A stretch of DNA of 21,350 bases from Syntrophales bacterium (GTDB taxonomy: Bacteria; Desulfobacterota; Syntrophia; Syntrophales; UBA2210), in assembly GCA_023228425.1 (NCBI GenBank), contig JALOBE010000027.1, forward strand, positions 1-21,350, in the 5' to 3' direction. Made by a program: the position numbers and the translations under genes. The notes beneath the pieces were generated by a model. It was given only the letters and a program-made list of their open reading frames with translations. It was not told the origin of the DNA and searched no databases. Shown here one piece after another: positions 1 to 5,394 of the stretch. Each line of letters opens with the position of its first letter. The first letter of the stretch is position 1.

Positions 1-350
1 TGCAATACTACAACCCCAGGCTGAAGTTGCGGTCCAGGGAACTGCGAAATAATATGACCGATGCGGAACTGCTGTTATGGTCGAAACTTCGTGGAAAGAA
101 GGTAAGGGGCTTACAGTTTTACCGACAGAAGCCGATACTTTCCTTCGTGGTTGATTTTTTCTGTCCCAAGGCAGGCCTTGTAATCGAAGTGGATGGTGGC
201 CAACACTTCGAACCAGTACAGGAAGAAAAAGACAAAGACAGGGACCGGAAGTTAAGGGCATTGGGATTGCGGGTTCTTCGTTTTGACAACAGGAAGGTGC
301 TGCAGGAAACGGTAATGGAAGTAATATGGAGGGAGACGGAAGATTATTAA
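1..350 (+). CDS. DUF559 endonuclease-like protein (5' end outside the window)
   Basis: The reading frame is open from the window edge: codons before the TTG at 27 read QYYNPRLKLRSREL, which is the usual N-terminal run of DUF559 proteins, so the true start lies upstream and the TTG is not the start. The core AELLLWSKLRGKKVRGLQFYRQKPI is followed by VDFFCPKAGLVIEVDGGQH, the D...E.D cluster that resembles the active site of Vsr/very-short-patch-repair type nucleases, and ends with LRALGLRVLRFDNRKVL. About 115 residues are visible, close to full length for the family. DUF559 proteins are small, often orphan genes, whose biochemical role is mostly inferred from fold. It converges on the response regulator and is separated from it by two hairpins. 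Confidence 0.85.
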   Translation, partial: QYYNPRLKLRSRELRNNMTDAELLLWSKLRGKKVRGLQFYRQKPILSFVVDFFCPKAGLVIEVDGGQHFEPVQEEKDKDRDRKLRALGLRVLRFDNRKVLQETVMEVIWRETEDY

Positions 351-361
351 ATCCCCCCTGG

Positions 362-412
362 CCCCCCTTTCATAAAGGGGGGAGGAACCGGGAAGGGCAT
401 AGCGCCTTCCCG
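362..412. terminator. Two consecutive hairpins between convergent genes
   Basis: The first hairpin pairs CCCCCCTTT (362-370) with AAAGGGGGG (374-382) around a 3-base loop. The second pairs CGGGAAGG (389-396) with CCTTCCCG (405-412). There is no T-tract on either side. They sit between the convergent DUF559 and response-regulator genes, so a bidirectional terminator role is plausible. The C6T3/A3G6 palindrome is also a common dispersed repeat in many bacterial genomes. Confidence 0.5.
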
Positions 413-453
413 TAATGAAAGGTCTCCCTCTGTCAGGGCTCGTGCAGAACTAT

Positions 454-948
454 CTAGTGACGAACCTGCCCATGGGGCTCTCCCGCCCGCGGCGAAGACC
501 TGATCGAATGTTCGAAGGACCATGAACGCCCGTGAAACAAGGGTTTCCCCGCAAGTACGCTCAAATGCGGCCGGGGGCGATCTCCGAGGATTTTCCGTAT
601 TGACAGAACCAGATGATTGGGGGCGCCGGCTTTCGTCAGGTAGCCCGATGCTCCCGCCTGAAGCGCCCGCGCGGTATAGTATTCCTCGGGATACATACTC
701 ATGATCAGCACGGGCAACCCGGGTGCATCCTTTTTCAATTCCCGCAGAATCTCGAGACCGTTCCGGCCGGGCATGGAAATGTCCAGGAGTACGATGTCGA
801 ACTGGTTCTCCCGAATGCAGTCCAAGGCATCATCGCCGTTTGCCGCTTCTCCGGCGACTTCCATGTCGTCCGTCTCCGACAGTATCTGCCTGAAACCGGC
901 TCTCACGATGGGATGGTCATCGACAATAAGAACGCGAATCTTTTTCAT
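454..948 (-). CDS. NarL-type response regulator, receiver intact, HTH lost
   Basis: The first ~121 residues are a complete receiver domain: acidic pair D10-D11, phosphoacceptor D56 in VLLDISMPG, S84 in the threonine/serine position, and K106 in GYLTK. A GAGGAGG ribosome site precedes the ATG. NarL/FixJ-type regulators have ~210 residues with a LuxR-type helix-turn-helix. Here, after RKILG (near base 585), the frame reads a proline- and arginine-rich tail and stops at residue 164. In another frame, around 495-548, ETLVSRAFMVLRTF resembles the start of a LuxR-type HTH (LSxREFxVLRxx), but the recognition helix is not found. So a frameshift plus 3' decay has probably removed DNA binding. A phospho-receiver-only role cannot be excluded. 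It lies 33 bases downstream of a small ORF in the same direction; no histidine kinase is in the window. Confidence 0.8.
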   Translation of the reverse strand: MKKIRVLIVDDHPIVRAGFRQILSETDDMEVAGEAANGDDALDCIRENQFDIVLLDISMPGRNGLEILRELKKDAPGLPVLIMSMYPEEYYTARALQAGASGYLTKAGAPNHLVLSIRKILGDRPRPHLSVLAGKPLFHGRSWSFEHSIRSSPRAGEPHGQVRH

Positions 949-981
949 GGACCGCCTCCTCTGCCGCCGCTAAAACCCGTC

Positions 982-1260
982 TCACCCTTCCCAGACGGCA
1001 TCGTGGAGAAGTTCGACGTTGAAAAAAGCCGGTTGCCTTCGTTGAGCAGCCCTTATACCCGCCTTCTGAGCGGCCAGGGGGCGCCAGTCGGTCTCACCGC
1101 CCCAGACGGCATCGTGAAGGAACTCGACGTTGAACATTGCAGGCTTCACTGCCATGGTTTTTTCCTTGTCAGACCTCCATTCCCGAGGGGTGTAACCCTT
1201 CATGACACCCATGATTCCCCTGGGGACCATTGCCTGGGTATTCAAAAGTGCTCGTTCCAT
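982..1260 (-). CDS. Small protein of unknown function with a duplicated FNVE(F/L)LHDAVW motif
   Basis: The start was chosen at the ATG at 1260 because AAAGGAGG stands 7 bases upstream, giving 92 residues; a longer frame to 1368 has no better site, and an internal ATG (MAVKPAMF, residue 37) is an alternative. The notable feature is a 16-residue motif present twice: PAMFNVEFLHDAVWGG (residues 40-55) and PAFFNVELLHDAVWEG (77-92, the C-terminus). The two DNA copies (1096-1143 and 985-1032) differ mostly at wobble positions (P, A, E and L codons), while the peptide is almost unchanged, so the frame is very likely translated and under selection. No signal peptide or membrane segment is visible. It is cotranscribed with the response regulator by position. 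I do not recognise the family. The duplicated, aromatic- and acidic-containing C-terminal block could be a binding motif or a modified-peptide core, but no modifying enzyme is nearby. Confidence 0.6.
   Translation of the reverse strand: MERALLNTQAMVPRGIMGVMKGYTPREWRSDKEKTMAVKPAMFNVEFLHDAVWGGETDWRPLAAQKAGIRAAQRRQPAFFNVELLHDAVWEG
1096..1143 (-). repeat. In-frame 48-bp repeat, copy 1 of 2 (second at 985-1032)
   Basis: This encodes the first of two FNVE.LHDAVW motifs in the small protein. The start-to-start distance to copy 2 is 111 bases (37 codons). The differences between copies are mainly synonymous. Confidence 0.7.
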
Positions 1261-1503
1261 GATGTGCCTCCTTTCGGTTCTTCCCTGAAGTATGTCCCCG
1301 GATCGGCGGGGCCTTTCAAGGGTTCTTCTTTTCGATTCCAGAATAGACTCATGGAGCGGCCCGCACAATCAGGGGCTGTCTGAAAATAAGATGGGACCGG
1401 AGGACCCCGCGGCACAGGACAAAAGAGCCCGCGGAGGTCAGTGTTTGTCCTACCTCCGGCACCGCCCCGCGCCTTTCGTCAAGATTCATGGCGCCGGTGC
1501 AAC

Positions 1504-1524
1504 AAAAAACGACAGTGTCGTCTT
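1504..1524 (-). terminator. Small stem-loop followed by T6 on the minus strand
   Basis: On the minus strand AAGACGAC pairs with GTCGTTTT across an ACT loop (one G-U pair) and runs into six T. It lies 39 bases after the stop of the possible 64-residue ORF at 1563-1757. The short stem makes it only a moderate terminator candidate. Confidence 0.4.
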
Positions 1525-1551
1525 GACATACAATTCAATGTCTATTATGGT
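1523..1551 (+). promoter_or_regulatory. Possible sigma70-type promoter without a clear gene
   Basis: TTGACA (1523-1528), a 17-base spacer, then TATGGT (1546-1551). The segment also holds the inverted pair GACAT/ATGTC, and a 6+6 palindrome (ACGACA/TGTCGT) sits directly upstream. No convincing plus-strand ORF follows before the CoA-transferase at 2067, so this may be a remnant, the source of a long leader, or chance. Confidence 0.25.
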
Positions 1552-1562
1552 ACAACATCTTT

Positions 1563-1757
1563 TCAGACGTAATAGTGTGGGGCCTTTCCCATTACCGGCG
1601 GCGGCTCTCCGAATACAGCCCGGATAACAGGCACTTTATGGGAACCGGGATCAACGGCCGACGCTGCAGCATTGAGCCCCTCCGCTCTTTGTAAGCTACA
1701 GGCGATCTTGTGAGTTTGAAGCATTTCGCGGTTCAACCACACGCTCCGTCCCGGCAT
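1563..1757 (-). CDS. Possible small ORF, 64 residues, unknown
   Basis: The ATG at 1757 is preceded by AGGAGGTGGAAA, a strong and well-spaced ribosome site, and a terminator-like hairpin follows the stop. These two signals are the reason for listing it. The product (MPGRSVWLNREMLQTHKIAC...GKAPHYYV) is basic at the start and has no recognisable domain, membrane segment or similarity that I know of. A longer reading frame continues upstream to 1868 without a ribosome site. It runs in the same direction as the small duplicated-motif gene and the response regulator, ~300 bases ahead of them. It may be a decayed gene or not coding at all. Confidence 0.3.
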   Translation of the reverse strand: MPGRSVWLNREMLQTHKIACSLQRAEGLNAAASAVDPGSHKVPVIRAVFGEPPPVMGKAPHYYV

Positions 1758-2066
1758 TTTCCACCTCCTGTTCTCGAACCGATCCGAGCGACTCACAGGC
1801 CCGGTCCACCATTTTGTAACGAAATGGTAATAGCTGTTTGTGGTAGCAAGCCACACAATCACCCGCACGAAGGGGGGTGGTCACAGGCTAGAGTAATGTT
1901 GAGGCGTTAACGAGAAGGAACCCGGCTGTGTCGTGAACGCATCATTCAAGCCGAAGTTCACTTGCCGAGGTATGATGAACTCGTAAAAAGTGGAAAAACG
2001 TCCGATAGAGGACGGCCTTTTTACGAAGTCGCCAAGGTATGGCTTACTACATCAAGGAGGGTAGAA
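1758..2066. other. Leader region of the CoA-transferase, no gene seen
   Basis: Apart from the 1982-2025 hairpin and the AAGGAGG ribosome site at 2054-2060 nothing is recognised. An upstream in-frame extension from 1962 reads through the hairpin and is treated as untranslated. Confidence 0.45.
1982..2025 (+). repeat. Palindromic element/leader hairpin upstream of the CoA-transferase
   Basis: CGTAAAAAG (1982-1990) pairs with CTTTTTACG (2017-2025), and an inner CGTCC (1999-2003) pairs with GGACG (2010-2014) across GATAGA. The flanks GATGAACT and AAGTCGCC, together with the CTTTTTACGAAGTC arm, resemble a dispersed palindromic repeat I remember from deltaproteobacterial genomes. It ends 41 bases before the start codon. 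The inner hairpin followed by GCCTTTTT also looks like an intrinsic terminator, so it could attenuate transcription into the gene. Confidence 0.55.
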
Positions 2067-3611
2067 ATGGCACAAGAGAAGATCAAAGAAAAATTGAAAA
2101 TTATCATGACGACCCCCACCCAGCAGAAGCTCAGGGACAGGACCATCACGGCCAAGCAATGGGCTGAAATGGTCAAGCCCGGAGACTGGATCAACCGCGG
2201 GGGCCCGGGGTCCGACACCTTCCCCACCATGGAAGCGCTGTCCGCCCGCTTCGGCGATGGTCCCGGCGATCTGAAAAACATCGAAATCTGGAACCAGGCC
2301 ATTATGTGCGGCAACAACCTGATCGCCGAACCGGACATGGAAGCGAAATATCACGTTATCCACGAATCCTTCCTGCTGGCCCCGCTTCGCGGCCTTGTGG
2401 CAAAGGGATACAAGGGCCTGGACTGGAAACACTGGGGATGGGCCATCGGTGTCGACGCCGAATATGCCCGCGCCTACCGGAAGAACAAGGCCGATCGGAC
2501 CATGGACTGGGGTGTCCAGGCCTGTGCAGTACCCGAAGGGGGCTACGTCAATGCCAGCTACGGGGTAAACAACTGGATGGTGGTGGCCAAGTCCTGCAAG
2601 AAGTTCGTCTGCGAAATCCGTGAAGACTATGCCTGGTGTGAAGCCGGCCGCGGCATGGTACTTCCCATCGACGAAGTCGACTATTTCGTGGAAGTCGATG
2701 TGGATGACCCGAAATACCAGTGGCCCTTCATCTCGGAAAAAGATATCAAGCCCAACGAGGTGAATAAGGCCATAGCACAGCACTGCCTGGGAATCATGCG
2801 TGATGGTGACTGCATCCAGGTGGGCATCGGCGCCCTTCCCACAGCGGTGGTTCTCGCCCTTGCCGAATCCAACCTGCGGAATCTGGGTGTCCACAGCGAA
2901 ATGATCGGCGAGTACGCCTTCACCCTGACCGAACGGGGAGTCGTGGACAACTCCCGGAAGACCCTTGATCCGGGCCGGTGCGGCTGGGCGTACATCATGC
3001 CCGTCGACACTCCACGATACTACGAGTGGGTGCACCGGAACCCCTACTTTGCCGGTTACGACATCGGCTACACCAACAACATCCAGACCCTCTCCCAGCA
3101 GGAAAACATGGTAACGATTAATAATTTCGCCGCCATGGACCTCCGGGGTCAGGACTGCGCCGCCAACGTGGGCGGAAAAATCATTTCCAGTACCGGCGGC
3201 CAGTTCCAGTTCGCCCTTGGCGCTTCGCTGGCGAAGGGTGGACGGGCCATCCTGGCTGCATCGTCCCGCGACGCCACCGGCAGGTCACGCTTCTTCCCGA
3301 AGCTTCCCGAAGGAAGTATCATCTGCCTTCCGGACCAGCTCGTGACCTGGGTGTGCACCGAGTATGGTATCGTCAACCTCATGGGTTGCACCGACGCTGA
3401 AAAGGCCAAAAAGATCATCAGCATCGCCCATCCGGATGACCGGGAAATGCTGGAAAAGGGTGCTCATGAGATGGGCCTCAAAATCAACCACTGGATGTTC
3501 GAAAACGCACCTGACCGACGCTTCCCGACGGCTGAAGACATGAAGGACCACCAATACGCCTACGCGCAGGTTTGCACCAGCCCTGCCGCCATCGCGAAGC
3601 TCTTTGACTAA
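2067..3611 (+). CDS. Acetyl-CoA hydrolase/CoA-transferase family protein (acyl-CoA:acetate CoA-transferase-like)
   Basis: 514 residues from the ATG at 2067, chosen because AAGGAGG lies 6 bases upstream; the open frame before it covers a palindromic repeat. The family moves CoA between acyl-CoA and a carboxylate such as acetate, through a glutamyl-CoA thioester, in the cytoplasm. The visible signatures are the CoA-binding glycine motif GIGALP (253-258) and the catalytic glutamate E278 in VHSEMIGEYAF, equivalent to HTEM in 4-hydroxybutyrate CoA-transferases. The downstream block SSTGGQFQFALGASLAKGGRAI also fits the family, as does the late TEYGIVNLMGC. It is longer than the ~430-residue butyryl/4-hydroxybutyrate enzymes because of an N-terminal and central insertion (WGVQACAVPEGGYVNASYGVNNW). 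The exact acyl substrate cannot be read from sequence. In syntrophic anaerobes such enzymes serve fatty-acid oxidation or acetate release. It is a single-gene unit bounded by a terminator. Confidence 0.93.
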   Translation: MAQEKIKEKLKIIMTTPTQQKLRDRTITAKQWAEMVKPGDWINRGGPGSDTFPTMEALSARFGDGPGDLKNIEIWNQAIMCGNNLIAEPDMEAKYHVIHESFLLAPLRGLVAKGYKGLDWKHWGWAIGVDAEYARAYRKNKADRTMDWGVQACAVPEGGYVNASYGVNNWMVVAKSCKKFVCEIREDYAWCEAGRGMVLPIDEVDYFVEVDVDDPKYQWPFISEKDIKPNEVNKAIAQHCLGIMRDGDCIQVGIGALPTAVVLALAESNLRNLGVHSEMIGEYAFTLTERGVVDNSRKTLDPGRCGWAYIMPVDTPRYYEWVHRNPYFAGYDIGYTNNIQTLSQQENMVTINNFAAMDLRGQDCAANVGGKIISSTGGQFQFALGASLAKGGRAILAASSRDATGRSRFFPKLPEGSIICLPDQLVTWVCTEYGIVNLMGCTDAEKAKKIISIAHPDDREMLEKGAHEMGLKINHWMFENAPDRRFPTAEDMKDHQYAYAQVCTSPAAIAKLFD

Positions 3612-3658
3612 CCGTTGAAAGACGTACGGTACGCGTAAACACACATTACTGACCAGAC

Positions 3659-3700
3659 AAGAACGAGGGCAAGGTCGGATCAACCTTGCCCTCGTTCTTT
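3659..3700 (+). terminator. Strong intrinsic terminator of the CoA-transferase gene
   Basis: A perfect 15-bp stem, GAACGAGGGCAAGGT (3661-3675) with ACCTTGCCCTCGTTC (3683-3697), extended by A-T pairs and a 7-base loop, runs into TTTT. The near-symmetry means it can also stop transcription coming from the minus-strand toxin-antitoxin pair. Confidence 0.92.
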
Positions 3701-3707
3701 TGGGCCG

Positions 3708-3727
3708 GGGCACGCCGTGCCGTGCCC
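3708..3727. repeat. GGGCACG/CGTGCCC palindrome
   Basis: A 7-bp stem (3708-3714 with 3721-3727) around CCGTGC. A related CACGCCGTG core occurs at 5380-5394. It looks like a short dispersed palindromic repeat between the terminator and the toxin gene. Confidence 0.45.
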
Positions 3728-3738
3728 AAAACACGAGG

Positions 3739-3999
3739 TCAAATTTCGCTTTTGTAAACATCCTTACGATTGTCGATTCTGAGGATAAGAATATCAAGAC
3801 CCAACAGGGCATAGATCACCCTGTAATCACCAACACGGTACTTGCGAAGGCCGGCAAACCGACCCTTGAGTACGGGATTGGATTCAGGCTGCTTGCTCAG
3901 TTCCTTCTCAATGAGATCGAGGATTCGTTTCACCTCGGGCTTCGATAGCTTCTTGAGGTCACGGTGGACAGACTTTTTATAGATAACGTTATAAGCCAA
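3739..3999 (-). CDS. RelE/ParE-superfamily toxin
   Basis: An 86-residue protein with the compact RelE layout: a basic N-terminal helix region (SVHRDLKKLSKPEVKRILDLIEKEL), the GLRKYRVGDYRVIY strand pair (50-63) and the C-terminal LRIDNRKDVYK (73-83). RelE-family members are usually ribosome-dependent mRNA interferases, and ParE members poison gyrase; sequence alone does not separate these. The usual histidine of the HRKDVY motif is N77. The start is a TTG at 3999 with GAGG 8 bases before it, inside the 3' end of the antitoxin gene (11-base overlap), so translation is coupled and probably weak. It is the second gene of the pair, on the minus strand. Confidence 0.88.
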   Translation of the reverse strand: MAYNVIYKKSVHRDLKKLSKPEVKRILDLIEKELSKQPESNPVLKGRFAGLRKYRVGDYRVIYALLGLDILILRIDNRKDVYKSEI

Positions 4000-4207
4000 G
4001 AGATTTCCTCATCTCTTTGGCTGAAACAACCTCATCACCCTTGTCGTGGAGTCGGTCCAGTGCGATCTGGAGATCCGCAAAATCTTCGATATAGGACTCC
4101 AGAGCCTTCTGAATGATGAAAGAGCGGGATCGTTCGGTCTCTTTGGCTATCATATCCAGATGGTTGGCAAGATTCTTGGGAAGCCGTACTGATATCGCTG
4201 TATTCAT
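3989..4207 (-). CDS. Ribbon-helix-helix antitoxin paired with the RelE toxin
   Basis: 72 residues. The N-terminal MNTAISVRLPKNLANHLDMIAKETERSRSFIIQKALESYI is a typical RHH/CopG DNA-binding domain (beta strand AISVRLP, then two helices). The C-terminal half (DLQIALDRLHDKGDEVVSAKEMRKSLGL) is the toxin-wrapping tail. RHH antitoxins neutralise the toxin and repress their own promoter as dimers. AGGGGGTG precedes the ATG. A sigma70 promoter 29-57 bases upstream is listed separately. It overlaps the toxin start by 11 bases. Confidence 0.88.
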   Translation of the reverse strand: MNTAISVRLPKNLANHLDMIAKETERSRSFIIQKALESYIEDFADLQIALDRLHDKGDEVVSAKEMRKSLGL

Positions 4208-4235
4208 GGCGCACCCCCTGTCACTGATGTGTTAC

Positions 4236-4264
4236 AATGTATGCAGAAGTGCCAATTTTGTCAA
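4236..4264 (-). promoter_or_regulatory. Sigma70-type promoter of the RHH/RelE pair
   Basis: Minus strand: TTGACA (4264-4259), a 17-base spacer, then TACATT (4241-4236). It is placed about 30 bases ahead of the antitoxin start codon, in the expected position for self-repression. Confidence 0.6.
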
Positions 4265-4340
4265 AACAAAATTAAAGGTCTCATGGCAAGGACACACGCT
4301 AACGGGCACGGCACACCCAAAAGAATGATCCAACGATTTT

Positions 4341-4604
4341 GTCATTTCGACCGCAGGGAGAAATCCTGCACTAGCAGCCATCATGCTGTCATTTCGACCT
4401 CTCCCCTGTCATTTCGACCGAAGGGAGAAATCTTTCACTAACGGCCATCATGTTGTCATTTCGACCTCTCCCCTGTCATTTCGACCGAAGGGAGAAATCT
4501 TGCAGCACATCGATATTAAAGATCCCTCGCTTTGCTCGGGACATGGATTTCTCGTCGCTCGCGCTCCTCGAAATGACGGACCTTAAGGCACTCCTCGAAA
4601 TGAC
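4341..4604. repeat. Palindromic repeat cluster R1, with a 67-bp tandem duplication
   Basis: The left-end form GTCATTTCGACCG(A/C)AGGGA starts at 4341, 4408 and 4475, giving two full 67-bp tandem units and a third that leads into the right-end form ending CTCCTCGAAATGAC (4604). The outer 10 bases, GTCATTTCGA and TCGAAATGAC, are inverted repeats, and inner GAGAAATC/GATTTCTC also match. The same family recurs at 8435, 10223, 11229, 12321, 13195 and 21238. It has the look of a REP/MITE-type non-coding element; the ORFs across it are not genes. Confidence 0.88.
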
Positions 4605-4779
4605 ACAATTCAACGGTCTTCATTCATGAAATATAACCCCGAGATTCATCAACGACGTTCTGTCAACACCTCCGGCAATAACGTGATGGAGCGCTCCCGG
4701 CGCGTCTATGCGTGGTTGCCGTGGCATAGTGGAGGAACAGTAGCGGAGAGAGGACTGCGTCCTGCGTCAAGTTAATGAG

Positions 4780-5055
4780 TCAACTACGTCCCCTGGAGAA
4801 TTTTCTTTTATAGATTTTCCTGCGGTGGCCGACGCGAAGCACGACAATGTCGTTGCCCTCGATGTCGAAGATCAGACGATAATCGCCGATGCGGAAACGG
4901 TAGCCGCCGAGTTCCGAATTAGTCAGGCGTTCAGCGGATTGAAGCGGATTGTCTTTGAAGCGAAGGAGTGTCGTGCCGATGCGGTTCTTGACACCAGCGT
5001 CAAGTCTGTCAATATCTCTAACGGCTTTTTGTGTATATACCAGCCGGTATTTCAA
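4780..5055 (-). CDS. RelE-type toxin, second copy type
   Basis: 91 residues, RelE/ParE fold by pattern: MKYRLVYTQKAVRDIDRLDAGVKNRI at the N-terminus, GGYRFRIGDYRLIFDIEGNDIVVLRVGHRRKIYK in the C-terminal half (50-83) with the conserved R-G-D-Y-R and G-H-R-x-x-x-Y arrangement intact. It is only distantly similar to the toxin at 3739-3999, so the two pairs are not recent duplicates. The start is TTG at 5055, overlapping the antitoxin stop as TTGA. An mRNA interferase is expected; a gyrase-targeting ParE cannot be ruled out. The basic tail KRKFSRGRS is slightly longer than usual. Confidence 0.88.
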   Translation of the reverse strand: MKYRLVYTQKAVRDIDRLDAGVKNRIGTTLLRFKDNPLQSAERLTNSELGGYRFRIGDYRLIFDIEGNDIVVLRVGHRRKIYKRKFSRGRS

Positions 5056-5252
5056 CGCCCGAATACCTCATCATGCGTTTTAACACGGCCCTCTTTATAG
5101 TCTGTCCGGGCATCCTTAATGCTTTTCAGGTACTCAGGGGAGGTTGCTGCGAGCAATTCCTCCAAGAAGTCCTCTCGGTCCCTTTTTTTCATGGACTTCA
5201 CGGCGCTAATGATTTCCTGCCGGGATAAACTGACTTTGATGGCGTTTAACAT
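5052..5252 (-). CDS. Antitoxin partner of the RelE toxin
   Basis: A 66-residue protein, MLNAIKVSLSRQEIISAVKSMKKRDREDFLEELLAATSPEYLKSIKDARTDYKEGRVKTHDEVFGR. It is acidic and basic by turns, helical, with the C-terminal YKEGRVKTHDEVFG found in many RelB/antitoxin-like partners of RelE toxins. There is no clear RHH or HTH, so the DNA-binding type is unsure. GGGAG lies 6 bases before the ATG at 5252. The stop overlaps the toxin start (TTGA), which supports a real two-gene operon. Confidence 0.8.
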   Translation of the reverse strand: MLNAIKVSLSRQEIISAVKSMKKRDREDFLEELLAATSPEYLKSIKDARTDYKEGRVKTHDEVFGR

Positions 5253-5349
5253 GAAATACTCCCTTCATCTCTTCTTGTTTAAGGGAAAAACCTTTTGACC
5301 TGACCTTACCATTTTCGGAAATAACTGCAAGGATGGCCCGACTCACGCC

Positions 5350-5394
5350 CGTTCATCCTTCGACAAGCTCAAGACGAACGGACACGCCGTGTCC
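5350..5394. repeat. Two adjoining short palindromes downstream of the ligase gene
   Basis: CGTTC (5350-5354) pairs with GAACG (5376-5380) around CCTTCGACAAGCTCAAG, a widespread dispersed repeat pattern. GGACAC (5380-5385) pairs with GTGTCC (5389-5394). They directly follow the ligase stop codon and may act as a weak transcription or mRNA-end structure, without a T-tract. Confidence 0.5.

Larger units (their letters stand above)
1261..1562. other. Intergenic stretch, no gene seen
   Basis: No supported gene. On the minus strand a weak promoter-like pair (TTGTGC 1368-1363, 17-base spacer, TATTCT 1345-1340) lies about 80 bases ahead of the small gene at 1260. Short inverted repeats (CCGCGG, GGACAAA/TTTGTCC, CGGAGGT/ACCTCCG) occur at 1400-1470. 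The 1504-1551 signals are listed separately. Confidence 0.4.

Noticed and set aside
613..1383. 256-residue plus-strand ORF over the response regulator and small gene
   Set aside because: It lies antisense to frames with domain motifs and strong ribosome sites and has no recognisable domain.
1962..2066. N-terminal extension of the CoA-transferase
   Set aside because: It reads through a palindromic repeat, has no ribosome site, and an ideal AAGGAGG precedes the ATG at 2067.
2052..3035. 327-residue minus-strand ORF in the CoA-transferase
   Set aside because: It is the shadow of a clear enzyme gene, with low-complexity composition and no ribosome site.
4229..4586. ORFs across the repeat clusters (also 8307-8850, 10133-10606, 12346-12528, 13146-13548)
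   Set aside because: Their peptides (SFRPKGEI, CHFDRREKS, SVISRSEATRNL, VCHFEERPK) are translations of the repeat itself in different frames; no ribosome sites, and the same peptides recur at each repeat.
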